This document shows positions 48,116 to 56,699 of a stretch of DNA of 64,000 nucleotides, one piece after another. This stretch comes from ZC4RG30 sp039917615 (GTDB taxonomy: Bacteria; Pseudomonadota; Gammaproteobacteria; Steroidobacterales; Steroidobacteraceae): assembly GCA_039917615.1 (NCBI GenBank), contig JBDSJD010000008.1, positions 1 through 64,000 on the forward strand, written 5' to 3'. Position 1 is the stretch's first letter. Every line of letters starts with the position of its first letter. A program made the position numbers and the translations under genes. The notes beneath the pieces are model-generated. The model was not told the DNA's origin, did no database searches, and saw only the letters and a list, made by a program, of their open reading frames with translations.

Positions 48116-49156
48116 TTACTTGATCTTGCCGAGGACGTTGGCACGCACCTTTGCGAGCTCGGCGGCCGACATCGGCACCAAGCCCTTGCCGGCGAGATAG
48201 CCCTCATCGCCCATCGAGCGGTCGCTGACATACTCCGTCACGAATTCGCGCAGACCCGGAATCACACCCAGGTGAGCCTTTTTCACGTAAATGAAGAGCG
48301 GACGGGAGATCGGGTACTTCGAGGACGCGATGTTGTCGAAGGTCGGCGCCACGCCATCCACTGCCGCGCCCTGCAGCTGGCTGATGTTCTCTTCGAGGAA
48401 GCTGTAACCGAAGATGCCCAATGCCTTCGGGTTGGCTTCCAGCTTCTGCACGATCAGGTTGTCGTTCTCGCCGGCCTCCACGTAACCACCGTCTTCGCGG
48501 ATTGAATCGCACACCTTCTTGAAGCGGGCTTCATCGACATCCTTCAGCGACTTGATCCAGGCGAAGTTCGAGCAACCGGGTTCCATCACCAGCTCGATGA
48601 AAGCGTCGCGAGTACCGGAGGTCGGCGGCGGCCCCAGCACTTCGATCTTGTCGGCAGGCAGCGAACTGTTGACCTGGTTCCAGGTTTTGTAGGGGTTTGC
48701 AATCAGGCTCGTGGGAGCGGCCGGATCCGGCACCTGCTTCGCGAGCGCAAGGTAAATATCCTTGCGGGTCAGCTTATAGGGCTTGCCCTTGATCGAGCTG
48801 GCTACGACAATTCCGTCGTAACCCACCTTGACCTCTACGATATCCGTCACACCGGCCTTCTTGCACGTCTCGACTTCGGCGGGCTTGATGGCGCGCGAGG
48901 CATTGGCGACATCCGGGTGTTGCACACCCACCCCGCCACAGAACAACTTGATGCCGCCTCCGGTACCGGTGCTCTCCACCTTTGGCGTCTTGAACTTGCT
49001 GGCCTTGCCAAACTGTTCCGCCACGGTCGTGGTGAACGGATAGACAGTCGATGAACCCACCACGGTGACGTAGTCACGACCGGACTGGGCCATGGCCACT
49101 GACCCGAACAGCGCAAATGAAATCACGGCGGCATTGAGCGGGACTTTACGGAACAT
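48116..49156 (-). CDS. pstS: Phosphate ABC transporter substrate-binding protein
   Basis: The 346-residue periplasmic protein has a signal peptide (to AMAQ, residue 24) and phosphate-site motifs VVGSSTVYPFTTTVAEQF, ESTGTGGGIKLFCGG and a PPPTSGTRDAFIELV block. An AGGAG ribosome site lies 9 bases before the ATG. It is the first gene of the transport operon and diverges from dapE. Confidence 0.95.
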   Translation of the reverse strand: MFRKVPLNAAVISFALFGSVAMAQSGRDYVTVVGSSTVYPFTTTVAEQFGKASKFKTPKVESTGTGGGIKLFCGGVGVQHPDVANASRAIKPAEVETCKKAGVTDIVEVKVGYDGIVVASSIKGKPYKLTRKDIYLALAKQVPDPAAPTSLIANPYKTWNQVNSSLPADKIEVLGPPPTSGTRDAFIELVMEPGCSNFAWIKSLKDVDEARFKKVCDSIREDGGYVEAGENDNLIVQKLEANPKALGIFGYSFLEENISQLQGAAVDGVAPTFDNIASSKYPISRPLFIYVKKAHLGVIPGLREFVTEYVSDRSMGDEGYLAGKGLVPMSAAELAKVRANVLGKIK

Positions 49157-49221
49157 GTACTTGACTCCTGGTTAAGGTGGTGTTGGCAACCTGCGACATG
49201 AGCGCACTGTAAAGACCAAAT

Positions 49222-49239
49222 ATTTCAGTCTGGTTGCAG
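49222..49239 (-). promoter_or_regulatory. Weak candidate Pho box upstream of pstS
   Basis: On the minus strand CTGCAAC and CTGAAAT stand 11 bp apart, 66-83 bp before the pstS ATG. They match the CTGTCAT half-site at 4 and 5 of 7 positions. The placement is right but the match is poor. Confidence 0.3.
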
Positions 49240-49329
49240 TCCGGCACTTCCCGGACCACCCTTAATTCCGCTGAATCCAATACACTCCTGCGGCTTGCCA
49301 ACCCGGAAACAGCCAACGGAATCCCGACA

Positions 49330-50463
49330 TTGCAGAACCCTGACACCCTGCAGCTGACGCAGGACCTCATCGCCCGCGCCTCCGTAACCCCAGTCGATCA
49401 GGGCTGTCAGCAAGTGATGATGGAACGCCTGGCGGCAGTAGGGTTCAGGAACGAGCCACTGAACTTCGGTGGCGTCGAGAATTTCTGGGCAACCCACGGC
49501 ACAGGCGCGCCAGTGCTCTGCTTTGCCGGCCACACGGACGTGGTGCCGACTGGTCCCCTGGAGGAATGGCGCACCGACCCGTTCAAGCCCACCGTCGTAA
49601 ACGGGACGCTCTACGGCCGTGGTGCGGCCGACATGAAAAGCGGCCTCGCCGCCATGGTTACGGCTGCGGAAACCTTTGTACGCGAACGCCCGGACCACAA
49701 GGGCACGATCGCGTTTCTGATCACCAGCGATGAAGAAGGCCCCTCGGTGGATGGGACCAAGCGCGTGGTCGAAGTGCTGCGCGCCCGCGGCCAGCAAATC
49801 CACTGGTGCATCGTGGGCGAACCTTCCAGCGAACACCGGGTCGGTGACACGATCAAGATCGGGCGTCGCGGCTCTTTCAGCGGCAGACTTACTGTGCATG
49901 GTGTGCAGGGACATGTGGCCTACCCGGATCTGGCGAAGAATCCGGTGCACATGCTCGCCCCTGCCCTGGCCGAACTTACCGCGCACGTTTGGGATGAGGG
50001 CAACGAACACTTCCAGCCCACCAGCTTCCAGGTATCCAACCTGAATGCGGGAACTGGTGCGCCAAACGTTATACCCGGCGAGCTGAAAGCGCGATTCAAC
50101 CTGCGCTATTCACCGGTGCAGACGCAGGAATCGCTGCGCCGCACGGTAGAGGGAATCCTCGACAAGCACGGCGTGCGTTACACGATCGAATGGTATGTGT
50201 CGGGCGAGCCCTTCTATACGCCGGCTGGCCCGCTGTCGCAGGCCGTGTGTGAGGCGGTGAAGCATGTGACAGGAATTGCGCCAAAGCTCAGCACTGGCGG
50301 CGGCACATCGGATGGCCGCTTCATCGCCACGCTGGGCAGCCAGGTTGTGGAGCTGGGGGTCACCAACGCCACCATTCACAAGGTCAATGAGTCGGTGGCA
50401 GTTGCCGAAATCGAAGCGCTACACCTGATGTATGTGGAGTCGCTGCGGCGCCTGATGGCGTAG
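49330..50463 (+). CDS. dapE: Succinyl-diaminopimelate desuccinylase
   Basis: The 377-residue zinc hydrolase releases LL-diaminopimelate. I chose the TTG at 49330 because it places metal ligands at His68 (AGHTDVVPTG), Asp101 (RGAADMKSG) and Glu135/136 (TSDEEG), one residue off E. coli DapE (67/100/134-135), and gives family length. The frame is open 32 codons further upstream from another TTG. The Asn-Gly/Ser substrate region STGGGTSDGRF and the final His (NATIHKVNE) are intact. It is a single plus-strand gene inside the phosphate region. Confidence 0.93.
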   Translation: MQNPDTLQLTQDLIARASVTPVDQGCQQVMMERLAAVGFRNEPLNFGGVENFWATHGTGAPVLCFAGHTDVVPTGPLEEWRTDPFKPTVVNGTLYGRGAADMKSGLAAMVTAAETFVRERPDHKGTIAFLITSDEEGPSVDGTKRVVEVLRARGQQIHWCIVGEPSSEHRVGDTIKIGRRGSFSGRLTVHGVQGHVAYPDLAKNPVHMLAPALAELTAHVWDEGNEHFQPTSFQVSNLNAGTGAPNVIPGELKARFNLRYSPVQTQESLRRTVEGILDKHGVRYTIEWYVSGEPFYTPAGPLSQAVCEAVKHVTGIAPKLSTGGGTSDGRFIATLGSQVVELGVTNATIHKVNESVAVAEIEALHLMYVESLRRLMA

Positions 50464-50467
50464 CTTT

Positions 50468-50983
50468 CTAGCGGCGGCCGCGCCAGTTCAGCAGCACACC
50501 GAAAGTGCCAAGCCCGAGCATTGCAATCAGCACCCAGGCAGGCATCGCGAGGCCCAGGAAGGTCCAATCAACCTTTGCGCATTCGCCGGAGCCGGTGAGT
50601 ACCTTGCGCAGCACATCGAACAGCGGGAACACATCCAGCATGTACTCGAGGTTCGCGCCGCAAACCGGCACCTTGTCCGCCGGCAACGACTGGATATACA
50701 GATGCCGCGACGCCACTCCCGCGCCACCCAGGGCCACGAGGCCAATCAGCACCGAAGCCGCAAGACCTGGCACGCGAAAGCGGGCTGGCACCAGCGCAGC
50801 CAGCACAAACGACACCCCGAGCACTACCACCGCGACGCGCTGGAAAATGCACAGCGGGCAGGGTTTAAGCCCGAGATAGTATTGGGAATACAGTGCGAAG
50901 CCGAACAACGCGAAACAGACTGCCGCGGCCAGCAGATTCCAGACCGACCGGTGCGCGCGCAAGACCCCAAGAAGTTTGTTCAT
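50468..50983 (-). CDS. dsbB: Disulfide bond formation protein DsbB
   Basis: The 171-residue four-helix membrane protein reoxidises DsbA and passes electrons to quinone. Both cysteine pairs are visible: Cys42/Cys45 (PCPLC) and Cys108/Cys135 (PVCGAN, GSGECAKVDW). It starts 3 bp after the phoU stop and so is probably the last gene of the phoB-phoR-phoU transcript. It converges on dapE with a 4-bp gap. Confidence 0.94.
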   Translation of the reverse strand: MNKLLGVLRAHRSVWNLLAAAVCFALFGFALYSQYYLGLKPCPLCIFQRVAVVVLGVSFVLAALVPARFRVPGLAASVLIGLVALGGAGVASRHLYIQSLPADKVPVCGANLEYMLDVFPLFDVLRKVLTGSGECAKVDWTFLGLAMPAWVLIAMLGLGTFGVLLNWRGRR

Positions 50984-50986
50984 TTA

Positions 50987-51709
50987 TCAGCTGCTTGCTG
51001 CGCCCAGGTCACGTTCGACATCCTCCAGGCGAGTATGGCGCACATCCTTGCCGTGCACCATGAAGATCACATACTCACAGATGTTCTTGGCGTGATCGCC
51101 CACACGCTCGAGCGCGCGCACGATCCAGGCAACCTCAAGCGTGCGGCGGATGCTGCGCGGGTCTTCCATCATGAAGGTGATGCACTGGCGTTGGATGGCC
51201 TCGTATTCCTCGTCGACGGCGCGATCGCGGCGCGCCACCTTGATGGCCGCCTGCGCGTCCATCCGCGCAAAGGCATCCAGGGAATCATGCACCATCTCGG
51301 CGACGATACGACCCATGTGCTTGATCTCGCGGTACTTGTTTTCGGGCCGCTCCATGACCGCCAGCCGCGAGGCGATATTGCCGATCTTCTCGGCCTCGTC
51401 GCCGATGCGTTCGAGGTCGGTGATGGTCTTCAGAATGGCGATAATCAGGCGCAGGTCGCCGGCGGCAGGGCCGCGCGTGGCGAGAATGCGGCTGCACTCC
51501 TCGTCGATGGCGATCTCCATGGCATTGACCTGCAGATCGTCCGCGGCCAGCGACTCGCCCAATGAACTGTCGCCTTCGAGCAGCGCGGCAATCGCCTTGC
51601 CGAGCAGATCCTCGACCAGGCCGCCCATCGCAAGCACACGCGTGCGGATGCGCTCCAGGTCTTCATTGAACCGCCGCGATATGTGGTGCGAAAGATCTGC
51701 CGTTTCCAT
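50987..51709 (-). CDS. phoU: Phosphate signalling protein PhoU
   Basis: The 240-residue protein consists of two three-helix PhoU repeats, each with an acidic metal-binding E/DxxxD-type motif (DLERIGDEAEKIGNIA in the first, ALERVGDHAKNICEYV in the second). PhoU links Pst transporter state to PhoR kinase. Here it sits directly after phoR rather than after pstB; its start lies 47 bp inside the phoR 3' end. Confidence 0.96.
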   Translation of the reverse strand: METADLSHHISRRFNEDLERIRTRVLAMGGLVEDLLGKAIAALLEGDSSLGESLAADDLQVNAMEIAIDEECSRILATRGPAAGDLRLIIAILKTITDLERIGDEAEKIGNIASRLAVMERPENKYREIKHMGRIVAEMVHDSLDAFARMDAQAAIKVARRDRAVDEEYEAIQRQCITFMMEDPRSIRRTLEVAWIVRALERVGDHAKNICEYVIFMVHGKDVRHTRLEDVERDLGAASS

Positions 51710-53066
51710 CGTTGTCCTCCATTGCCGGACCCGCGGCAGGATTGGATAGGGTCGGAATACTACCGTTCACGCCGTTGCTGAGCACGCGGTGTGGCGGAAA
51801 AACGCAGGCAAAGGTACTCCCTGCACCGGGCTGGCTGATCACTTCTAGCAGCGCGCCATGGTGCTGCAACACATGCTTCACGATGGCAAGGCCCAGCCCG
51901 GCACCGCCTGCGGCGCGTGAGCGCCCGGAATCGACGCGGTAGAAACGTTCCGTCAGGCGCGGCAGGTGCTCGGCTGCAATTCCAGGTCCGGTGTCATGCA
52001 CTTCGAAGCGGCCATGGCCGCTGTCATCCAGGCGCCAGCAGATGCGCAAGGAGCCAGAAGCAGGCGTGTATTTCGCAGCGTTGTCGACCAGGTTCGAGAA
52101 TGCGGACAGCAGTTCCGACTCGATGCCCCGCAATCTTGCATCGGAGCGCAATTCGACCACTGTTTCCGGATGCACCGGTCGCGCAGTCACATCCTTGTAA
52201 AGCAGCGCGCAGACGGCGGCCATGTCCAGCGGCTCACCCACGGCTTCTCCGGACATGGCCTCCAGACGCGACAGATCAAGAAGGTCGTTGACGATTCCGT
52301 TCATGCGCTGTGTCTGGCGCTGCATTTCCTGCAATGGTCCACGCAGGCCGGAATCGATCTGCTCATCCTGCAGCAGCGTCTCCAGGTATCCGGTAACCAC
52401 GGTGAGCGGCGAGCGTAGCTCGTGCGAGGCATTGGCGACAAAGTCCTGGCGCATGGACTCCAGCGCCACCTGGTGCGACACATCGCGCACCAGCATCAGC
52501 CGCTGTGTACCACTGTAGGGCACCACTTGCAGCGACAGGTGCAGGCGCGGGTCTTCACCTCGCGAAATCACCAGTGGCTCGTGAAATTCCGCATCGTCCA
52601 GATACCGCACCAGCGCCGGATCACGGATAAGATTGAGGATCCGCAGGCCAAGATCGGCCTTGCGGCGCAGTGCCATCAGCTTGCCAGCCATCCGGTTGAA
52701 CCAGAGTATTTCCCACTGCGAATTCAGTATGAGCACGCCATCTGGCATGGCCGCAGTGGAATGACGCAGCTCGCGAAATACATCCAGCAGGCGCTGCTTG
52801 TGAAAGCGCTTGCGCCGGTGCAGCCTCACCACGCGCGAGACGACGTCGCCCCAGAGGCCGGAGGCATCGGGTGGATCGCGACCGCTGCGGTCCTTCAGCC
52901 AGTAGTCCAGCCAATAAAGATTCAGCAGCTGCCACGCAAGCATTCCGGCGAGTGCGAGCAGCAGGCCTTCCATGATGTGACCGAGCAGCCAGCCGACCAG
53001 CAGTCCGGACAGCAGCGTGGTACCGACGCGCGCCACCAGGAACCAGGCCGCGCGGCCGGGCATCAT
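51663..53066 (-). CDS. phoR: Phosphate regulon sensor histidine kinase PhoR
   Basis: The 467-residue kinase has two N-terminal membrane helices (about 8-28 and 31-54) without a large periplasmic sensor, a PAS domain (about 100-200), the H box DFVANASHELRSPLTVVTGY with phospho-acceptor His215, and ATPase N/G boxes (LVDNAAKYTP, EVHDTGPGI, GAGLGLAIV). A ~40-residue tail follows the catalytic domain, and its coding sequence overlaps phoU by 47 bp. It overlaps phoB by 4 bp upstream. Confidence 0.96.
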   Translation of the reverse strand: MMPGRAAWFLVARVGTTLLSGLLVGWLLGHIMEGLLLALAGMLAWQLLNLYWLDYWLKDRSGRDPPDASGLWGDVVSRVVRLHRRKRFHKQRLLDVFRELRHSTAAMPDGVLILNSQWEILWFNRMAGKLMALRRKADLGLRILNLIRDPALVRYLDDAEFHEPLVISRGEDPRLHLSLQVVPYSGTQRLMLVRDVSHQVALESMRQDFVANASHELRSPLTVVTGYLETLLQDEQIDSGLRGPLQEMQRQTQRMNGIVNDLLDLSRLEAMSGEAVGEPLDMAAVCALLYKDVTARPVHPETVVELRSDARLRGIESELLSAFSNLVDNAAKYTPASGSLRICWRLDDSGHGRFEVHDTGPGIAAEHLPRLTERFYRVDSGRSRAAGGAGLGLAIVKHVLQHHGALLEVISQPGAGSTFACVFPPHRVLSNGVNGSIPTLSNPAAGPAMEDNDGNGRSFAPHIAAVQ

Positions 53067-53758
53067 GCCTCGGATTCCCGGGTTGAGAATCGATAGCCAC
53101 TGCCACGCACTGTTTGCACCAGATGCGACATGTGTACATCCTCCAGGGCCTTGCGCAGGCGACGGATATGGACATCAATGGTGCGCTCTTCGACATACAC
53201 GTTGCCACCCCAGACGCGGTCCAGTAGTTGCGTACGCGTGAATACCCGTTCCGGATTCTGCATGAAGAAATCCAGCATGCGGTATTCGGTAGGACCAAGC
53301 GCCACTTCGGCGCCACTGACCGACACGCGATGTGCGGCGCGATCCATCTGCAGCCCGCCAAGGTCGATCGTCTCGTCGGTCGATGCGCCACCCACGCGGC
53401 GCAGCACCGCGTTGATCCGCGACAACAGCTCACGCGGCGAAAACGGTTTGGTCATGTAGTCGTCCGCGCCGCCGTCCAGCCCCGCGATCTTGTCGCCTTC
53501 GGCAGCCCGCGCCGTGAGCATGATCACTGGCAGATCCCGGGTTGCGGACTCGCGCTTGATGTGGCGGGTCAGCTCCAGCCCGCTCATGTCCGGCAGCATC
53601 CAGTCGATCAGCACCAGATCCGGGCGCTTGTCGGCGAGTTGCACCCGGGCCTGCCGGCTGTCTTCTGCCTCGGTCACGCCGAAGCCGGCTCGCCGCAATG
53701 CAAAGGCAAGCATGTCCCGGATGGGCTGTTCATCTTCGACTATCAATATCTGGCGCAC
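53063..53758 (-). CDS. phoB: Phosphate regulon response regulator PhoB
   Basis: The 231-residue OmpR-family regulator has the acidic pocket EDE (residues 8-10), phospho-acceptor Asp52 (LIDWMLPDMSG), Thr and Lys switch residues (MLTARA, YMTKPFSPREL) and a C-terminal winged helix (TEYRMLDFFMQNPERVFTR, YVEERTIDVHIRRLRKAL). It heads phoB-phoR-phoU-dsbB and is preceded by its own Pho box. Confidence 0.97.
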   Translation of the reverse strand: MRQILIVEDEQPIRDMLAFALRRAGFGVTEAEDSRQARVQLADKRPDLVLIDWMLPDMSGLELTRHIKRESATRDLPVIMLTARAAEGDKIAGLDGGADDYMTKPFSPRELLSRINAVLRRVGGASTDETIDLGGLQMDRAAHRVSVSGAEVALGPTEYRMLDFFMQNPERVFTRTQLLDRVWGGNVYVEERTIDVHIRRLRKALEDVHMSHLVQTVRGSGYRFSTRESEA

Positions 53759-53799
53759 GAAATTCCTGTCGGCTCGCTGTAATGCATATCCGCAATTTC

Positions 53800-53828
53800 A
53801 TGACAGGTTTGTTACACCCATCTTACAG
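53800..53828 (-). promoter_or_regulatory. Three-half-site Pho box upstream of phoB
   Basis: On the minus strand CTGTAAG, GTGTAAC and CTGTCAT follow one another at exact 11-bp intervals, the last matching the PhoB half-site consensus at all 7 positions. The array ends 42 bp before the phoB start, where PhoB would replace a -35 element; an ATATGCAT segment downstream could be the -10. This predicts positive autoregulation. Confidence 0.75.
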
Positions 53829-53835
53829 CGGGGCA

Positions 53836-54546
53836 TCAACCTTGAGTTTTTGCGGTGGCGACCTGGTTTCGTACGTACACAGGCTGGGCCTGCGCCGCGT
53901 CAAGCCATGCAGCACCTGCAGCCAGATCCGCCACTGCAAGCCTGGCTACATCCTGGGCATGCGGCTCGGCATCGGCGAATTGCGTTGCTGCGGCAATCTG
54001 CAGCAATGCCGCAATCTGCGGCCAGGCGCCGAGGCCCCGCCCTGACGCAGCGACGCAGGGTTGCGGACATTGCGCGACCAGGTCGACCGCTGGCGCGACG
54101 CATTCCGCCGTCAGGCTCGCGCCCAGTTGTCCGGCATGCGTCGCATAGGCCGCCCAGTAAACCTCGCCCATGCGTGCATCCATGCAGGCGAGCACACTGC
54201 CGGCGGGGCTCTCATGACCTGCGGTCCGCATGCGGCGCAGCGCCTGCTGACCAAGCGCTCGCAGGTCGGAGACCGGCAGCACCGGCAGATCTGCGCCTGC
54301 TGCCAGCCCCTGCGTGACGGCCGCCGCCACGCGCACGCCCGTGAAGGAACCCGGGCCGCGCCCAAACGCAATGCCTTGCAATTGTCGCAATGTCAGGCCG
54401 GCTTCAGCGAGCACCGAATCAATCATCGGCAGAATCAGCTGAGCGTGATCGCGTGCGGTGGGCAACTCGCGGATGAGAAGTTCATGGTCGATGAGCAACG
54501 CCACCGAACACTGCGCACTGGCGGTATCGAGCGCCAGCAGTTTCAC
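53836..54546 (-). CDS. tsaB: tRNA threonylcarbamoyladenosine synthase subunit TsaB
   Basis: The 236-residue ASKHA-fold partner of TsaD/TsaE is needed for t6A37 on ANN-reading tRNAs. It begins MKLLALDTASAQCSVAL and has the GRGPGSFTGVRV signature and a MDARMGEVYWA block. It overlaps the helicase gene by 4 bp and lies 77 bp from phoB on the same strand. Confidence 0.94.
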   Translation of the reverse strand: MKLLALDTASAQCSVALLIDHELLIRELPTARDHAQLILPMIDSVLAEAGLTLRQLQGIAFGRGPGSFTGVRVAAAVTQGLAAGADLPVLPVSDLRALGQQALRRMRTAGHESPAGSVLACMDARMGEVYWAAYATHAGQLGASLTAECVAPAVDLVAQCPQPCVAASGRGLGAWPQIAALLQIAAATQFADAEPHAQDVARLAVADLAAGAAWLDAAQAQPVYVRNQVATAKTQG

Positions 54547-56501
54547 GCGCGACCCACGGCCGCGCGGTCGGCAAGAATGACGCGGAACATTTCTCCAACG
54601 TCGATCAGGCTGCGCGACCGACGCATCGGCGGCAGGCTCGCCAGCAGTTTCTTGCCATAGCCCTTTCCCACCAGCCGCGGGTCGCAGATGGCGACGACAC
54701 CGGCATCATCCTCGCTGCGGATCAGACGACCCACGCCCTGCTTCAACGCAATCGCCGCTTCCGGCAACTGGAAATCACTGAATGGATTGCCGCCGTCTTC
54801 ACGTGCGCGTTGCAGGCGCGCACGCGTCACCGGATCTTCCGGCGACGCGAATGGCAGGCGGTCGATCACCACCAGTCGCAGCGCACTGCCTTTCACGTCC
54901 ACACCTTCCCAGAAGCTGGCGGTACCCAGCAGTACCGCATCGCCATGCTCCCGGAACTCGCGCAACAATTGCTCGCGTGGTGATTCCCCTTGCACCAGCA
55001 GCCGGAAAGCACCACCAGGACGATCCACCCAGCGAGCCCGCAGCCGGCGTGCGGCATATTCCAGCGCCCTGTGACTGGTGAACAGCAAGAATGCACCACC
55101 ACCAGCAAGCTCGGCGAGACCTGCGCCGGTGTCCACTACCGCATCGCCATACTCGGGTGAACCCGGATCAGGCAGGCCCTGTGGCGCGTACAGCAGCGCC
55201 TGCCGCGGGTAATCGAAAGGGCTCTCGATACACAACGTGTCGCAGCGGTCTTGCAGGCCCAGCCGCTCGATGATGTGGCTGAAGTCTCCGGCAACGGCCA
55301 GTGTGGCGGAGGTAAAAATCCACGCGGTCGGACGTGCCGTAAGAATCCGCCGCAGGGTCGGGCCCACATTGAAAGGCACTACCTGACAGGAGAATCCTCG
55401 GGCGGTGGACGCCAGCAAGCGAGCGCCCTCTGCAGGCGCAGCATCCAGCACGGCATCCAGTTCACCGGCGAGTGTTGTAGCCCGCAGCGTCAGCTGGACA
55501 ATCCCGTCACCAGCATCCATGGCGCGGATGGCGTCTGCCAGGTCGCATAACGCGGCGACCAGCGCACGCGCAGCGATATCGACACCTGGCAGGTCGTCGC
55601 CCCAGGTAACACGCGTGCCGGTTGCACCGGCGGTGACCGCTGCGCGTACAGCCTGTTGCAATGCCAGACGCAGCGCCTGCTCCACTGCAGCCAGGTGGTT
55701 TGCCGCGAAACCGCCCTGCACCAGCGCGGGTGGCAGATCGAGCAGCAACTGCTCCACCTTGCGCGAACTGAACTGCGCACCAAAAAACTGTGCCGCCAGA
55801 TCTGGCAACTGATGTGCTTCATCGAGAATTACCGCATCCGCGCTGGGGAGAATATCGCCGAAGCCCTCCTCTTTCAGGGCCAGATCCGCCAGCAGCAGGT
55901 GGTGATTGACCACCACCAGATCCGCTTCATTGGCGCGGCGGCGCGCGGCGAACACATGGCAGCGAGAGAATTCGGCGCAGCGGTTGCCCGTGCAACTCTC
56001 GCGGGTGGATGTGAGCCGCTCGCGCAACGGGTGGCCATCTGCCAACTCGGTCAGCTCCGCCAGATCGCCATCCGCAGTGGCCGCTGCCCATTGCGATATG
56101 CGCGTCGTCAGGGCGCTGGCACCGTTGTCCAGCGGCAACTCCGCCGGCAAGCGCTTGTACCGTTCGAGGCAGAGATAGTTGCTGCGCCCTTTCAGCAAAG
56201 CGACAGTGGCCGCGCGGCCCAAGGCCGCACTCAGCATTGGCAGATCGCGGTGAAACAGCTGATCCTGCAAGGTGCGGGTGCCGGTGGAAACGATTATCCG
56301 CAGTCCCGCCAGCAGCGCCGGCACCAGATAAGCGAAAGTCTTGCCGGTGCCGGTACCCGCTTCAGCCACCAGCCAGCGTCGCTCCGCCAGGGTGCGCGCC
56401 ACCGCCTCAGCCATCTGCAGCTGCGCTTGGCGCGGCCGGAATCCGGGCACTGCGCGGGCCAGCGGCCCCAGCGGGCCAAATATTTCCTCAAGGTCCTGCA
56501 T
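54543..56501 (-). CDS. ATP-dependent Fe-S helicase, YoaA/DinG family
   Basis: The 652-residue XPD-like superfamily 2 helicase starts at the ATG 56501; a longer TTG start at 56540 is less likely. Walker A is EAGTGTGKT (47-55), DEAH is at 227-230, and four cysteines at 111, 170, 175 and 181 are spaced to hold a 4Fe-4S cluster. C-terminal motifs include LLGTASFWEGVDVKG and GVGRLIRSEDD. The absence of an exonuclease domain and the pairing with tsaB favour YoaA over DinG. YoaA acts on stalled replication forks in E. coli. Confidence 0.9.
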   Translation of the reverse strand: MQDLEEIFGPLGPLARAVPGFRPRQAQLQMAEAVARTLAERRWLVAEAGTGTGKTFAYLVPALLAGLRIIVSTGTRTLQDQLFHRDLPMLSAALGRAATVALLKGRSNYLCLERYKRLPAELPLDNGASALTTRISQWAAATADGDLAELTELADGHPLRERLTSTRESCTGNRCAEFSRCHVFAARRRANEADLVVVNHHLLLADLALKEEGFGDILPSADAVILDEAHQLPDLAAQFFGAQFSSRKVEQLLLDLPPALVQGGFAANHLAAVEQALRLALQQAVRAAVTAGATGTRVTWGDDLPGVDIAARALVAALCDLADAIRAMDAGDGIVQLTLRATTLAGELDAVLDAAPAEGARLLASTARGFSCQVVPFNVGPTLRRILTARPTAWIFTSATLAVAGDFSHIIERLGLQDRCDTLCIESPFDYPRQALLYAPQGLPDPGSPEYGDAVVDTGAGLAELAGGGAFLLFTSHRALEYAARRLRARWVDRPGGAFRLLVQGESPREQLLREFREHGDAVLLGTASFWEGVDVKGSALRLVVIDRLPFASPEDPVTRARLQRAREDGGNPFSDFQLPEAAIALKQGVGRLIRSEDDAGVVAICDPRLVGKGYGKKLLASLPPMRRSRSLIDVGEMFRVILADRAAVGRA

Positions 56502-56699
56502 TAGGGCTGGCACAGTCCACGGCAGGGCAAGCCGCGTCAATCCGGATATCGGCGGGAATCACCAAAATAGTGCAAGGCAACATAACCATGGGCGTAATCT
56601 CCGGATTCTGTCACCGATCGCTGGCTAGGCAACCGCTTTTTCCCGAGCTGGGTATACTCTGCCTCCCCCTTACCATTGATTGTCTGCAGGGTAATGAAC

